Assembly (NCBI GenBank): GCA_948474755.1
Contig: CAOLHI010001017.1
Span: 124,001 to 188,000, forward strand
From: Ctenosaura bakeri
Lineage: Eukaryota > Chordata > Lepidosauria > Squamata > Iguanidae
Direction: 5' to 3'
Length of the DNA stretch: 64,000 bases
The notes under the pieces are model-generated. The model saw nothing but the letters and a program-made list of their open reading frames with translations, was not told the DNA's origin and did not search any database. This document shows, one piece after another, positions 34,621-46,555 of this stretch. The translations under genes and the position numbers were made by a program. Position 1 is the stretch's first letter. Every line of letters starts with the position of its first letter.

Positions 34621-35762
34621 TACCCTTTTCACAATCACATTTATTCCACAAAAGGCTGGGGGGGTTGCACCACTGCCTGGCTGCTCTTCAGGTATCTTTT
34701 AAGTTGTCTACCTAACTTTAGCCATAAAGCATGACAACAACAAAGCTTAAAGCTCGGACTGTGCACTAACCACGGGATCTGTTTGTACTCCAGCTATTTA
34801 AAAAGAAGCTAAATTCAGCTTGCACCAATTCAAAGGCTTCCTAGTTTGGCTAATGTCCAAATCAGAATCTTGATCCAAAAATTCTGGTCTTTGTGCCTCC
34901 CATTGCTTATCACTGGAAATTTACAAATGGCTATAATCTATTTTTCCCCCATTTGTCAGAAATGGATGACATGGAAAGCACAATAACAAGGAAATTATAG
35001 AAATGAAATTGCAGTTAAAAGCGCAGAGGATTTTGTGCTACATGCACTTATTTTTATTTCTTGGAAATAAAAATGATACTTTCAAAGGTAGTCTGGGTCT
35101 TCAAACCTACCAAGTTTCTGATAAATATGTGGATTAATCTATGTGTAAGAGCAATATTTACAGTTTCTGAGTTTCCAAAAAAGGATGCTGTTAAATTATA
35201 TTGTGGACAATTGCTAAGAAAATGACATACAACTTAGAGGTAGCCTTAGTTAAGGAAACTGTACCATTTCAGAATATGAATAGTAAGTACAATGTGCTTT
35301 GTGAAATGGAAATCATCAGATTTGTGGAGAGGGGATGATGACACTGAAGCAGCGTCCTGCAATATATTACTTCAACATATCTGTATAAAAGCACTGGGAA
35401 TGGATCACCCTAATAAAACCATCTGCTGTGATCAGAAGCCAGAGCTGCCACAAAATTGCACTTGAGTCCTTCCTTTCCCTTTTTTTATCATGTCATTTTT
35501 CCCATATGGAGGGATAAATGAGAAATTATTGATTTTTGAGACATATTTTCTGGGTCCTTTCAAATTTGGTCCACTTTTCATGATCCCAGTTCTGACTCAG
35601 AATCTCCTGAATTTTTCCCAGTCAGCCTGAATTGGTTCAGGGTTTGGCCAAATTTGAAGCATAACCCTACATAAAGCATGTCATAACTGAGATATATTGG
35701 TGTAGGTCCTTATCAAGAAACCAGATATGAACCCACATTTTAAAAGATCCTTCAAAATATTA
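34621..35762. other. Unannotated DNA
   Basis: No recognisable feature. Confidence 0.45.
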
Positions 35763-35940
35763 TTCTTGTGTGCCTTCAAGTAGTTTTCAGCTTATGGAAA
35801 CCATAAGGTGAACCTATCACTGGGTTTTCTAGGGCTGAGAGTATGTGATGCCCAAGGTTACCCAGTGGGTTTCCATAGTTGAGTGGGAATCGAACTCAAG
35901 TCTCCAGGGTCCAACTCTCAAACCATTACACCAATATTGT
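35763..35940 (-). mobile_element. Sauria-type SINE
   Basis: Complement of the SINE: 'CTTGTGTGCCTTCAAGTAG' at left, 'AAGGTGAACCTATCACTGGG', 'TACCCAGTGGGTTTCCATAG', 'GGGAATCGAACTCAAGTCTCC' (B box complement) at right. About 178 bp, moderately diverged. Confidence 0.88.
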
Positions 35941-36400
35941 GAACACAGTCTTAGATGTTCCTCTCTTTCTTAAGTTATTCAAGCTTTGATTATAATTTTT
36001 CTGCAAGGAGAGGGAAAATTTCATTCATCATAAGAAATGCCCATTTATTTTCTAATTATTATTTTAACTGTTTGGAATACCCACATGAGGATCTCAGTGA
36101 AAGCATAAGGAAAGAATTAGCATCAGGCCAGGTAGTATGCTTGAATATTTGCAAAGGTGATTTAATAGTTATGAAACTGATTTTGATCAGACAGGATGAT
36201 GATTTGCTGAACTGATTCAACCGGAACTGATTCAAAGTACATTCACAGATACTTTGTAGTTATGAAATTACTCCTGTGAGACATTTATTATTTGGAGGAA
36301 GAAGATCAATAGCTGTCTAATAGAAGTAATGGAGTTTACAATTATATATTTTAATATAAATCATAGGACAAAATGATGTATGGCCAATAATAAGTAAAAA
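35941..36400. other. Unannotated DNA
   Basis: Nothing recognised. Confidence 0.45.
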
Positions 36401-36401
36401 A

Positions 36402-36515
36402 AAAATCACATGTTGTTTGACTGCAACTCCTGTCAGCCCATGCCAACATAGTGAGGGGATGCTTGGAACTGAAGTCCAACAACATCTAGAGGGCCACACA
36501 TTCCTCATCCCTGAT
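36402..36515. mobile_element. hAT-like short DNA transposon remnant
   Basis: Left 'ATGTTGTTTGACTGCAACTC' mirrors right 'GAACTGAAGTCCAACAACAT'. The right end continues 'CTAGAGGGCCACACATTCC', the classic pattern of a widespread reptile/bird MITE. About 110 bp. Confidence 0.65.
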
Positions 36516-38529
36516 ATAAATGGTTACACAATTTTTCTTCCATGCACAGAAGACCAAATTGTAGATTCTCCAGAGATTCATAGGCAATTCTCCTGAAGAT
36601 CTTTCCTTATTTGGATTCTCAGTTACTAGCTTACTAGGGCACCCATTGCATCTCAGCTTTCCTTCTCAATTTGCATTTCCTGAAGCTTTTCTCATTTCTG
36701 CTGTCTTCCAGTGGATGCTCTTCAGTTAATACAATTGTTTGCTTGAGGGGCAACAAATGTGTTTCTTGCAAACATTAAATGCCAACATATGAAAGAAGGA
36801 ATTCATTTGTTAATATAGTGTCAAAATGGTGGACTGAGTGTTTACCAGGACCTAAAGATATTAATAAAAATGCATAAGTTTTGCAGGCATACAAGGGGGG
36901 GAGTCCATAAGGGAAAAAAAATAAAAGAATGGGGGAACCAAGCCAGTCCAATGATGATTGAATGTACATAATGTCTATGAAATCCCACTTGTGCCTGTGC
37001 CTGTTACATCCCCCATGATCATGTCAGTCCATCTCCACCACGGCCACCTGCCCTCATTAGAGAGCAGTGCCAAATGCACAATGTGGACAAGGATGGGTTG
37101 TGCCATTTGCCACCCTTTCATTCTGCTGCATGATGTGGTTGCTTCATCTTGCATAATGGGAAGGCTGAGTATATGTAAATATGACTGACATTCTTCACAT
37201 CCAGTAACTCTGACAGTAAAATACTGGTTTTCATATTCCATTCGATTCAGGCTTCCTTGTAAAAGAAATCGGAATACATACATATAATTGCTCCATTGGT
37301 ATTTGTTGCCCTATTGGTCTATCAAAGAGCAGGCAACTGTAGCCCAGGAGCCAACGTTGTGCCTCTGGAATCTTCTGGAGACTGCAGAGAGTGCCAAAAT
37401 TAGAAACAATCCATTTAAATTCTGCAGGGTTTACTACTGCTTTCTCATCTGAGCCACTTTTTGCTGCAATGTGGCACGTTACAGGTCCAGAAAGCTAAAT
37501 GGGATGAAAGTGGCTGTGGGATGATGTCATTAGAGAATACTTTCAAGTGAAGAAAATCTGTAGTGGTACATACACATACCTCCTCCTTCTTGCTCACCTT
37601 TGATTTATCACAGCCTCAGTGCACCATACTTTGTAGCTGTTTAGCAGTGCCCCAGGTCCTCAGTCCTGGTTCTGCCACCAAGCAGAACTTAGAAACCAAC
37701 ATGCACAGTAGGGGTGTTCTTAAATGTTTCTCTCTGCTGTATTGATTGCCTCCGTTGGTATGAGATTTCCAGCAATAGCTAGAAAGTAACTTCTAGAAAG
37801 TAACTTCCCTTTTGAGCTGGCATTTCCAGACCAGGGTTTGCCTTAAGTGCCCATGGTTCTTAATAATTTTCTCTGTGTTCTTTATGTTTAAAAGCAGTGT
37901 TTGCCTGTGCTATAAACAAAACAGGTCCCTCTCACATCCAATCTAGAAAATATGAGAACAAGGTACTATGGGAGGTACTATGCAGGTCAACCTGCAGTGT
38001 CTGATAACAGAAGCATGTATGCTAATGCAAACTCTTTTCTTAGGTTCCCTTGGCAACTTCTCCTAAACTGATGACAAATCTGTACATCTATTAGAGTGGT
38101 TAATCAACCAAGCTATTTAAAAGCTGGAGATATTTCAGCTTCCTCCTTTTAAAGCTGTTCAAGTAAAAGTGACAGTATCTATGGTGGCAGTTAAGAATGT
38201 AGAGGAAGGAGGGTTCCAAAGTGGATGATGACCAGAACTTGAGTTGAAAATTAATTAACGTTACATGTTAGCAATTGGAAAAAAAATCATTCATTTATCA
38301 CTCAGATGTACAAATGAAAGTATTTAAGTAGTTAAGCTGTTAATTTACTCATAATTTCAAGCCAATTTGGGGACAGAACATGAGATTTACATAGAAAGGT
38401 GTGAAGATTAACAATGTTGACCCCAGGGGTATATTTTGTTATTGGCAACTTCAAATGTGTGCTTTCTTTCATTTTAAAATTACCTTCTTCAACCTGGATT
38501 TTTTTTCCCCAGATGGACTCCTATGCCCC
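36516..38529. other. Unannotated DNA
   Basis: About 2 kb without a confident feature. Minus-strand frame 36975-37283 (102 codons) and the overlapping plus frame have no domain. Confidence 0.45.
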
Positions 38530-38985
38530 AATGCAATTTTTTAAAATTATTTTTATTTCATTTTAAAATTATCCAACAAATGTAAACAATAAACTACAAC
38601 GTTACAAAAATAATCAGTCAATAAAGAACAACAAAAACATTTCTCAGATATATTGTCACATTACTTTTCTCTATCTAGTGGACAGTTCAGTATAATTTAC
38701 CAATCCTTTTCTTTTTCAAATTTTATTACTTCTTTAGATCTTATTTGCATTCCAAGTAAATCTGTTTCAAAAGGTATCTCACCAAAGATGAATGACTTAT
38801 CCTGGTCGTCCTATTATTTCAGTATTTGCATTTCTATACTGAATAAATTGATACCCTATTGCCCAAAATTTGTCTTCCATCCTGTTTTCTTTTATTGATT
38901 TAACAGTGAATGCTAACATCTCCATTAAAGCAATGTGCCAAATTCTACATAACAATTTCTGCATACCTAAATCTTTTGCAGTATT
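38530..38985 (-). mobile_element. L1 LINE 3' end (first of two adjacent)
   Basis: The left edge is T-rich (poly(A) on minus strand). Coding remnant 'LCRIWHIALMEMLAFTVK' and 'DKFWAIGYQFIQY' (38800-38960 minus) resembles the last part of L1 ORF2. A second poly-T start at about 38988-39010 shows that another L1 3' end follows in the same orientation. Confidence 0.6.
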
Positions 38986-41582
38986 CCTTTTTTTTATTCT
39001 ATTTTTATTAAACCGTTTGAACTTTTTTTCATTAACAATAACAGTACAAAATGTAGTAACCACTGTATAAGAGTCAACAATCATATCAACAAATCATTGA
39101 TTCTTCATTATTTCTTCATTATTTGATCTTTTCTTCATTGTTTCGATCTTTTCTTCCTTCTTGTTTCTTCTTCTAACTTCAACATAATTTCCACTGTTTT
39201 ATTCACATGTTAATTTTGTGGTACATAATTCTATGTGTTACACCAAATTTTTCCTTATATTTACATTCATGTTTTTTACATACATTTACATTTACATTTG
39301 GTTAAAAATAGAAAAAACAAACAGTACCTAACATACCAAAACAAAACAAAACATTTAAAAAAATCTTACTTTAGTTACTAAACCCATTGCTTGGTATAAT
39401 GATCCTAGCCTTTTATTTAAACTTCCTTCCTATGTTTCTTCCAAAGTATTCTCTGTATCACCAGTAATGTTTCTCCTACTTATATAGCCCCCATTATATC
39501 ACATTTTTACATTTCTACTTTCTAAAATCCCATTGTCATTAATGTCCGAGATTCTTTCCACTTCTTATTGTTACGTATAGGTACACATTATAAAGGTTGA
39601 GATACATTCCTGTGAATATTCCTACTTGTATACTTCGACCAAATTTTTCAGAATCTTTTCACTTATATCACCTCTTATCCCATACTTTTTTTTTGTAGTT
39701 CTGTTTATTAAATTCATAATCAAATGTATCAAGCTTATACTTATTCAATTATTGTTCTACCCCATTTCTTTCGGAGAAACCTTGTTATTGGGTCCCATTC
39801 GTGCATTGTTTCCTCGGATTTCTCCTTAATTTTTGCAGATAGTTGGTCATTCTCTTTCATTTCTAATATTTTTAGCATCCACTGTTCTAGTGTGGGGATA
39901 TCTGTATTTTTCCAGTCTTTCACAACTATTAATCTAGCTGTGGTAATAAGGTATAATAAAACCCTCCAATATTTCTTTGATGTCTTTGATTCTATCATTT
40001 GAACCATATTGAGCAGATATATTTCTGGTTTTAGAGGTATTTGAATTTCAAAAATTTCAGAGAGGGTTTTGTTTAACTCTCTCCAAAAATTATAGATCTT
40101 CTGACAGCTCCACCACATATGTATAAACGTTCCTGTTTTTTCCTGGCATTTCCAGCATTTGTATTGTTTTGTACATTTTTTGCAACTTGGTGTTATATAC
40201 CATTTATAAAACATTTTTATGTAATTCTCTTTCAGGTTTTGTGATAGCATAAATTTATGTGTTAGTTTCCAAGATATTTCCCACTGTCCCAATTTGATTG
40301 TGCGCCCTATTAATACTGCCCATGATACCATTGTGTCTTTTATTACTTCATCCTCTAATTTGTTATTTAACAGATAAGCGTAAAATTTTGCTGTAAGATG
40401 GTCTGCTTGGTCAAATATAATTTTTTCCAGTTCATTCAGTGTTCGTTTCAAATTGAATCCTTCTAATTTTAAATCTATTTTGTATCTTTCATGTAGTTGT
40501 CTATAAGGGAACAATTCTAACTTATAGCCCATTTGTTCTAACTTTTCTCTTGTTCTTAATTGGGGTGTTGTTGATTGTCCTGCTTCCAATAGATCTTTAT
40601 ATGTTAGCCATCGTTTCTGTGTTGTTACCCATCTCCCAAAGAATGCTTCTTGAGGAGATATCCACATTGAGATTTTATTGTATAACTTTTTCTTTATTTG
40701 CATCCATATTCTTAATAAAGATCCCCTTATAAAATGGTTATCTTTTGCAGTATTCCAACAACATGTAATTTCTTCTTTTGCTGCTATCAGTAGCATATTT
40801 ATGAGCTCTTTATTTTTAAGTGTTCATTATCATCTATAGAGATGGAAAATAGCAACTTTTCACAAAATTTTGCTGTCTGTCCTACCATTTATGTAATGAA
40901 GTTAATCCCATCCAACCAAAACTTCTTAACTGTTTTTGCACATATGATATAGCATACATAATGGATTACAACCCCTCCAACAAAATGGGGTCAAAATAGA
41001 ATAAATTTAATTCATTCTGAATGGGGTATAGTGCCATTCATATATAATTTTCAGTGTGTATTTTCCTATAATTTCTGGCATCAACTTCAACAGGGCTGAA
41101 GAATACATTGTAGACCACACCGTGATTTCATTTTTAATATTAGATTCTCAGGCTATTGTAGCCTCAGATTGAATTGGAGACTTCTCCTCAATTAACAAAC
41201 TATAAATTTGTTTGATTCCTCTGCCACATGTACTGTTCCATACTTCATAAAAGCCCTCAAATTTCCTAAAATTTTAATATATGTGTCCATTTATACCATA
41301 TTTTAACTGTATCCCTTAAAAAGAGATTTTTTAAAAAAAAAAATTGGTATTGTTAGCTTTATAACTGGTTGGACCATTTCCTTAGGTTCATCTTTCCACT
41401 TCCATACATTCCCATGTAGGTGTCCTATCTCTTCTTATAAGATACACCATCTGGGTTAGATGAAAAGCTTCAAAATATGTACATAAATGAGGTGTAGCTA
41501 ATCCACCTGTTTTGTCAGAATTAATTTTTTTTCTCTGCAGAGACATAAACATCTTAGTTTTTTTCTTTGTCATTTAATACAC
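38986..41582 (-). mobile_element. L1 LINE, 3' half (split copy)
   Basis: Minus-strand L1 with 3' UTR (38986-39740), ORF2 C-terminus (39741-40796) and the region after the RT ('GGLATPHLCTYFEAF', about 41500, the L1 GGLG-P-YY block). It is cut at 41576-41582 by the plus-strand CR1 and resumes at 44827. Confidence 0.88.
39741..40796 (-). pseudogene. L1 ORF2 C-terminal domain, 351-codon open frame
   Basis: The longest undamaged L1 piece here. It corresponds to the thumb/C-terminal region of ORF2 protein. 'CKKCTKQYKCWKCQEK' followed by 'THIH'-like 'GTFIHMWWSCQKIYNFW' (about 40080-40190) is the L1 cysteine-rich motif: Cys pairs, then His and Cys before the W. The frame runs to a natural stop at 39741 after 'RFLRKKWGRTIIE'. 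Upstream, frameshifts from 40797 to 41582 disconnect it from the RT. An open stretch this long suggests a moderately young insertion. Confidence 0.9.
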
Positions 41583-41642
41583 TGGCAAGAGTGCTCAATC
41601 CTCATCAGAGGTGCCCAATATGTGTCCTGGGTCTAATGCACA

Positions 41643-41888
41643 TTGGAGACCAGAATCCATCAGTCCCAATTTGTTTTGGCCTCGTTGTGCATTGGCCCAT
41701 TTGCTGGGTCTGCTACATTGTTATGTAAGAGCAGCCCTCTACTGGATCCTGACATTGGGTTTTTGGAACATGGCCTCAATTTCCATGAACATGGGCTTCT
41801 GGCGAGGGATGGGCTGCACCTCACAAACCTTGGCAGGAATGTTTTTGCAAACAGTCTCGCAAGGAGGATTAAGAGGTCTTTAAACTAA
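41643..41888 (+). pseudogene. CR1 ORF1 C-terminus (SGNH esterase end)
   Basis: 'HGLLARDGLHLTNLGRNVF' holds the DxxH-type catalytic block that closes an SGNH/GDSL esterase, followed by 'LARRIKRSLN' and stop. The rest of ORF1 is lost by 5' truncation. Confidence 0.8.
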
Positions 41889-42069
41889 GTTTTGCTGGGG
41901 GGGAGGGAATATTATTCAGGGCAAGGACTCGGAGAGCACAGGGGGGAAAGGCCCAAATGATACTGGACATGTAGTACAAGCGGCCAATGGCAGGAGGAGT
42001 AGAAACAATAGTACAGGACTTGCAGGAAGGACCCGGGAACTTAAGTGTCTCTACACTAATGCAAGGAGT

Positions 42070-43028
42070 ATGGGAAACAAGCAGGATGAACTTGTACTCC
42101 TAGTACAACAAAATAAATGCGATTTGATAGGCATCACTGAGACCTGGTGGGATGAGTCTCATGATTGGAATATAGGAATACAGGAGTATAGCCTATTCTG
42201 TAAAAACAGACCAAACAAGAAAGGAGGAGGAGTAGCCTTGTATGTCAAGGATGTTTTCACCTGTGAAGAGATCCAGGACTTAAACCCAGAAAGCCAGGTC
42301 GAGAGCATTTGGGTAAGAATTAAGGCAGCGAGAAACAATAGGGATATTCTGGTGGGGGTTTACTACAGACCTCCAACCCAGGCTGAGGACTTGGATGATG
42401 CCTTCCTCAACCAAATGACTGCACATTCAAAGACGAGAGATACAGTAATAATAGGAGATTTCAGATATACCCAGATATATGCTGGCAGTCAAACTCTGCC
42501 AAGACAGCAAGGTCCAGCAAGTTTCTTGCTTGTCTTGAAGACAACTTCATGGTCCAGAAGGTGGAAGAGACCACAAGGGGATCAAATCTTCTAGATCTGA
42601 TCCTGACCAACAAGGATGACCTTGTTAATGAGGTAGAAGTGGTTGGATTTTTAGGGGGGAGTGACCATGCCCTGTTGGAATTTGGCATTCAGTGGGAAGG
42701 AGAAGATAAGTGTAGCCAGACACTCATCTTAGATTTTAAAAAAGCGGACTTCTGTAAACTTGAGGAGCTGCTGGCTGGAATTCCGTGGTCAGGAATAGTG
42801 AAAGGGAAAGGAGTTCAGGAGGCATGGAAGTTCCTTAAAAAGGAGATACTGAAGGCACAGTCTAAAACTGTACCAATAAGGAGGAAAAATGGAAGGCATC
42901 TGAAGAAACCAGAATGGTTGACTAAAGAACTCTCAGCTGAGAGAAGTGTTAAGAGAAACATGTATAGGAAATGGAAGAAGGGGAAACCACCAAAAAAGAA
43001 TTTAAGCCAGAGACATTTAAAACAATAA
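42070..43028 (+). pseudogene. CR1 ORF2 endonuclease, one frameshift
   Basis: 'DLIGITETWWDESHDWN' (about 42120), 'KKGGGVALYVKDVFTCEE' (about 42220), 'ILVGVYYRPPTQ' and 'DTVIIGDFRYTQI' (about 42445). The catalytic GDFN is changed to GDFR. Frame shifts between 42549 and 42594, then 'LDLILTNKDDLV' and 'GFLGGSDHALLEF' (SDH block, about 42665). The linker 'RRKNGRHLKKPEWLTKEL' leads to a stop at 43028. Loss of the catalytic Asn and the frameshift make it inactive. Confidence 0.92.
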
Positions 43029-43039
43029 AAAGGGCTTTT

Positions 43040-44740
43040 TTAAATATGTCCGCAGCAAAAGGAAAAAGAAGGAGACAGTAGGGTCGCTGCGCAGAGAAGA
43101 TGGCGAATTACTCACGGGGGAAGAGAAAAGGCAGAACTACTTAACACCTTCTTTGCCTCCGTTTTTTCCCAGAAGGATACAAGCACTCAACCTGGCGGTT
43201 GGGGAGCAGGGGAGGAAGCAGGGGAAATGAGGCACATAATAGGTAGAGAGATGGTACAGGAATACCTGGCCACACTGGATGAATTCAAGTCTCCAGGGCC
43301 AGATGAATTGCATCCTAGGATATTAAAAGAGCTGGCAGAGGTCATTTCGGAACCGCTTGCTATAATCTTTGAGAAATCTTGGAGGACAGGATAAGTTCCA
43401 GCAGACTGGAAAAGAGCAAATGTTATCCCCATCTTCAAGAAGGGGAAAAAGAGGACCCAAACAATTATCGCCCAGTCAGCCTGACATCAGTACCCGGAAA
43501 GATCCTGGAGCAGATCATTAAGCAGTCAGTTTCTAATCATTTAGAAAGCAACACGGTGATCACGAGAAGTCAACATGGATTTCTCAAAAATAAGTCATGC
43601 CAGACTAATCTTATCTCTTTTTATGATAGAGTTACTAGCTTGATAGATGAAGGGAATGCTGTGGATGTAGCATACCTTGATTTCAGTAAGGCCTTCGACA
43701 AAGTTCCCCATGACATTCTTGCGAAGAAGCTAGTAAAATGTGGGCTGGACAGGGCTACTGTTGGTTGGATTTGTAATTGGTTGACCGACCGAACCCAAAG
43801 GGTGATCACGAATGGCTGCTTTTCATCCTGGAGAGAAGTGACTAGTGGGGTGCCACAGGCTTCTGTCCTGGGCCCAGTGCTGTTCAACATTTTTATCAAT
43901 GACTTGGATGAAGGAATAGAGGGCATGCTCATCAAATTTGCAGATGATACCAAATTGGGAGGGGTTGCTAATACGCCAGAGGACAGGATCAGAATTCAAA
44001 ATGACCCCGATAGATTGGAGAGCTGGGCCAAGGCGAACAAAATGAAATTCAACAGAGAGAAGTGTGAGGTCCTACACTTAGGTAGAAAAAATGGAATACA
44101 GAAACATAGGATGGGGGACACGTGGCTGGATAGCAGTATGTGTGAAAGGGATCTAGGAGTCTTCATAGACCACAAGCTGAACATGAGTCAGCAGTGTGAT
44201 GCGGCAGCCAAGAAAGCCAATGCAATTCTCAGCTGCATCAATAGGAGTACGGTGTCTAGATCGAGGAAGGTACTGGTACCACTCTACTCTGCTTTGGTTA
44301 GACCCCATCTTGAATACTGTGTCCAGTTCTGGGCACCCCAATTCAAGAAGGATATTGACAAGCTGGAGCAAGTCCAGAGGAGGGTGACCAAAATGGTGAG
44401 AGGCCTGGAAACCATGCCCTATGAGGCGAGACTTAGAGAGCTGGGTATGTTTAGTCTGCAGAAGAGAAGGTTAAGAGGGGACATGATAGCCATGTTTAAA
44501 TATTTGAAGGGATGCCACGTAGAGGAAGGAGAGGGCTTGTTTTCTGCTGTTCCAGAGACCAGGACAAGGAGCAATGGATTCAAGCTGCAGGAAAGGAGAT
44601 TCCACCTGAACCTCAGGAAGAAATTCCTGACAGTCAGGGCTGTCCGGCAGTGGAATCTGCTGCCTCGGAGTGTAGTGGAGTCTCCTTCCTTGGAGGTTTT
44701 TAAGCAGAGGCTTGATGGCCATCTGTCGGGAGTGCTTTGA
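43040..44740 (+). pseudogene. CR1 ORF2 reverse transcriptase, 453-codon open part
   Basis: The open part runs 43379-44740. Motifs: '[18 protein letters not shown]' (about 43460), '[18 protein letters not shown]', '[18 protein letters not shown]' (about 43675), '[18 protein letters not shown]' (about 43850, PQGS altered to PQAS) and '[12 protein letters not shown]' (about 43930, intact FADD). The C-terminus is '[18 protein letters not shown]' and ends properly at 44740. The segment 43040-43378 before it is in another frame. This is probably the most recently active CR1 here. Confidence 0.93.
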
Positions 44741-44826
44741 GGGTGTTCCTGCATGGCAGGGGGTTGGACTGGATGACCTGTTTGGTCTCTTCCAACTCTA
44801 GATTTCTATGATTCTATGATTCTATG

Positions 44827-45176
44827 AATACACATCTGTGCAATTCTATTTCCCACAGACTCCTTCTGATGGGCACACAATGCCCCAACAGGATTCCAGT
44901 CTGTTCATTCTGCATAGTTAACTATCAACCCAATGTTTACTTCAAATAAATTTAGGATCCAAATCAGTTCACAGATATATAGAATAATCTATCATCTGCA
45001 TATAAACTAATATTACTATAAATTTTTTACTCCCCTTATAATATTTTTGCCTATCTAAAGCTGCTAGAGGGTCTATTGCTGTTGCAAATAACAGGGGAGA
45101 CAATCGGCCTTGTCCCCCTTGTGAGTGCTATTGGTAAGGAATATAGCCTGTTAATATTAATCCATGTTTTTGAAAC
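44827..45176 (-). mobile_element. L1 ORF2 reverse transcriptase, part 1 (split L1)
   Basis: Minus-strand translation gives 'GRLSPLLFATAIDPLA' (about 45080-45115; cf. L1 QGCPLSPLLF) and 'VILVYMQMI'/'SLYADD' (about 44995-45010), i.e. the catalytic ADD in a frameshifted context. Bounded by two CR1 insertions. Confidence 0.8.
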
Positions 45177-45280
45177 CCATCTATTAGGAATGCTTTGATG
45201 TGGGTTCCTGCATGGCAGGGGTTGGACTGGACGGCCTCTGTGGACTCTTCCAACTCTATGATTCTATGATTCTATGAAAC
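45171..45280 (+). mobile_element. CR1 3' tail insertion, 98 bp, duplication TGAAAC
   Basis: 45177-45274 is only the last CR1 part: 'GGAATGCTTTGATGTGGG', 'GCATGGCAGGGGTTGGACTG' and two ATTCTATG units. TGAAAC occurs at 45171-45176 and 45275-45280. An extreme 5' truncation with clear duplication. Confidence 0.9.
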
Positions 45281-45584
45281 ATTTGCAGAAGGTGTTGTCA
45301 TTACAGAAGGAGATACAAATACAACATTTGTATCTTTCTGGTAATGAAATAAAATATTTTGCAATCTTTAATTTTCTGGAAAATTGAGCAAAAAAGGCAT
45401 TCCAATTTGTCAAAAGCTTTAAAAAATATCTAAAGATATTAATGATGTTGGCTGTTTCTTAAAGTTAGCATTATACATAACATTTAATGTTCGACAAGTT
45501 GTATCAGACAATTCCCTGCCTGTCATAAAGCCAACTTGGTCTAATTATACATATTTTCATAAGAACTTGTTCATTCTATTTGCT
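45281..45584 (-). mobile_element. L1 ORF2 reverse transcriptase, part 2 (split L1)
   Basis: The minus strand encodes 'KAFDKLECLF' (about 45390-45425; L1 DAEKAFD block) and, upstream, 'GFMTGRELSDTTRTLNVMY' (about 45480-45535; L1 GFI-GR block). Frameshifted. Confidence 0.8.
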
Positions 45585-46101
45585 AATATTGCAACCCCTC
45601 CAACCTCGTGCCATGCAGGAATACACATCAAAGCATGCCCAATAGATGGCCATCCAGTCTCGGCTTAAAAACCTCCAAAGAAGGAGACTTCACCACACTC
45701 CAAGGCAGCATATTCCACTGCTGGACACCTCTGACTATCAGGAAGTTCTTCCTGAGGTTCAAGTGGAATCTTCTTTCCTGCAGCTTGAATCCATTGTTCC
45801 TTGTCCTGGTCTTTGGAGCAGCAGAAAACAAGCCCACTCCCTCTTCAACATGACATCCCCTCAAATATTTAAACATGGCTATCATGTCCCCTCTTCACCT
45901 TCTTTTCCGCAGACTAAACATACCCAGCTCCCTAAGCCGGTCCTCATAAGGCATGGTTTCCAGACCCTTCATCATTTTGGTCACCCTCCTCTGGACATAA
46001 TCCAGCTTGTCAATATCCTTATTGAACTGAGGTGCCCAGAACTGGACACAGTATTCCAAATAAGGTCTAACCAATGCATTTCTAACTTAAACTCTTCGTG
46101 T
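45585..46101 (-). mobile_element. CR1 3' end fragment (minus)
   Basis: Recognisable CR1 sequence is about 45592-46078: the complement of 'CCTCGGAGTGTGGTG'-type 3' coding sequence through 'CAGAAGAGAAGG' up to the '[12 protein letters not shown]' region. The minus-strand frame 45628-45885 (85 codons) reads '[16 protein letters not shown]' and '[16 protein letters not shown]'. It lacks the ATTCTATG tail. ATTCTATTTGCT flanks it at 45573-45584 and 46102-46113 (12 bp). Confidence 0.88.
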
Positions 46102-46113
46102 ATTCTATTTGCT

Positions 46114-46555
46114 CTCTGTTGTGTGCATTATAACTGGCTAGCATTAATTTTGTTCCTGAAAAAGGAACTTTTTTTTTACCTAACTTTTTACCTTAAAAAG
46201 CTAGCAGTTTTATCTCAATTTACTTCTTGAACATTAAAGGGACAAGTGTTTGTGAAAAGTATACCTACTCCTCTCAACTGTAGACTCATATTAGCCATAT
46301 ATTGCTCTGATATTAGATGCATTAATATTCTTTTTCTTTTTATTGTGTTTCCTGCAAAAAGATAATGATAGAGGAATGGGTTTCAATAATTTTCAGAACT
46401 TTCCATCTTTTTGAATATGATCCAAGATTCCTCTCATTAAATAAGTGATTCAAAATAATTTATATATCGATATTGCTAGTCAATTTCTACACAAAGTGAG
46501 TCCAGAGATATCTAACATATCATCTTAACTCATAATTACAGATATTTTTATCTTT
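46114..46555 (-). mobile_element. L1 ORF2 endonuclease remnant (split L1)
   Basis: The minus strand near 46320-46365 gives 'LFLQETHNKKKK', the L1 AP-endonuclease QETH block, followed by 'NIRAIYG'. The distance from here to the RT block is far too short for an intact L1, so 1 kb or more was deleted near the CR1 insertion at 45585-46101. Confidence 0.75.

Larger units (their letters stand above)
41576..44833 (+). mobile_element. CR1 LINE, 3.2 kb, inserted in L1
   Basis: The element is 41583-44826, flanked by AATACAC at 41576-41582 and 44827-44833. It is 5'-truncated within ORF1 and keeps ORF2, the 3' UTR and three ATTCTATG-type units at the end. It is the best preserved CR1 in the window, with about three frame changes in ORF2. 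The surrounding L1 reads continuously if the CR1 is removed. Confidence 0.93.
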
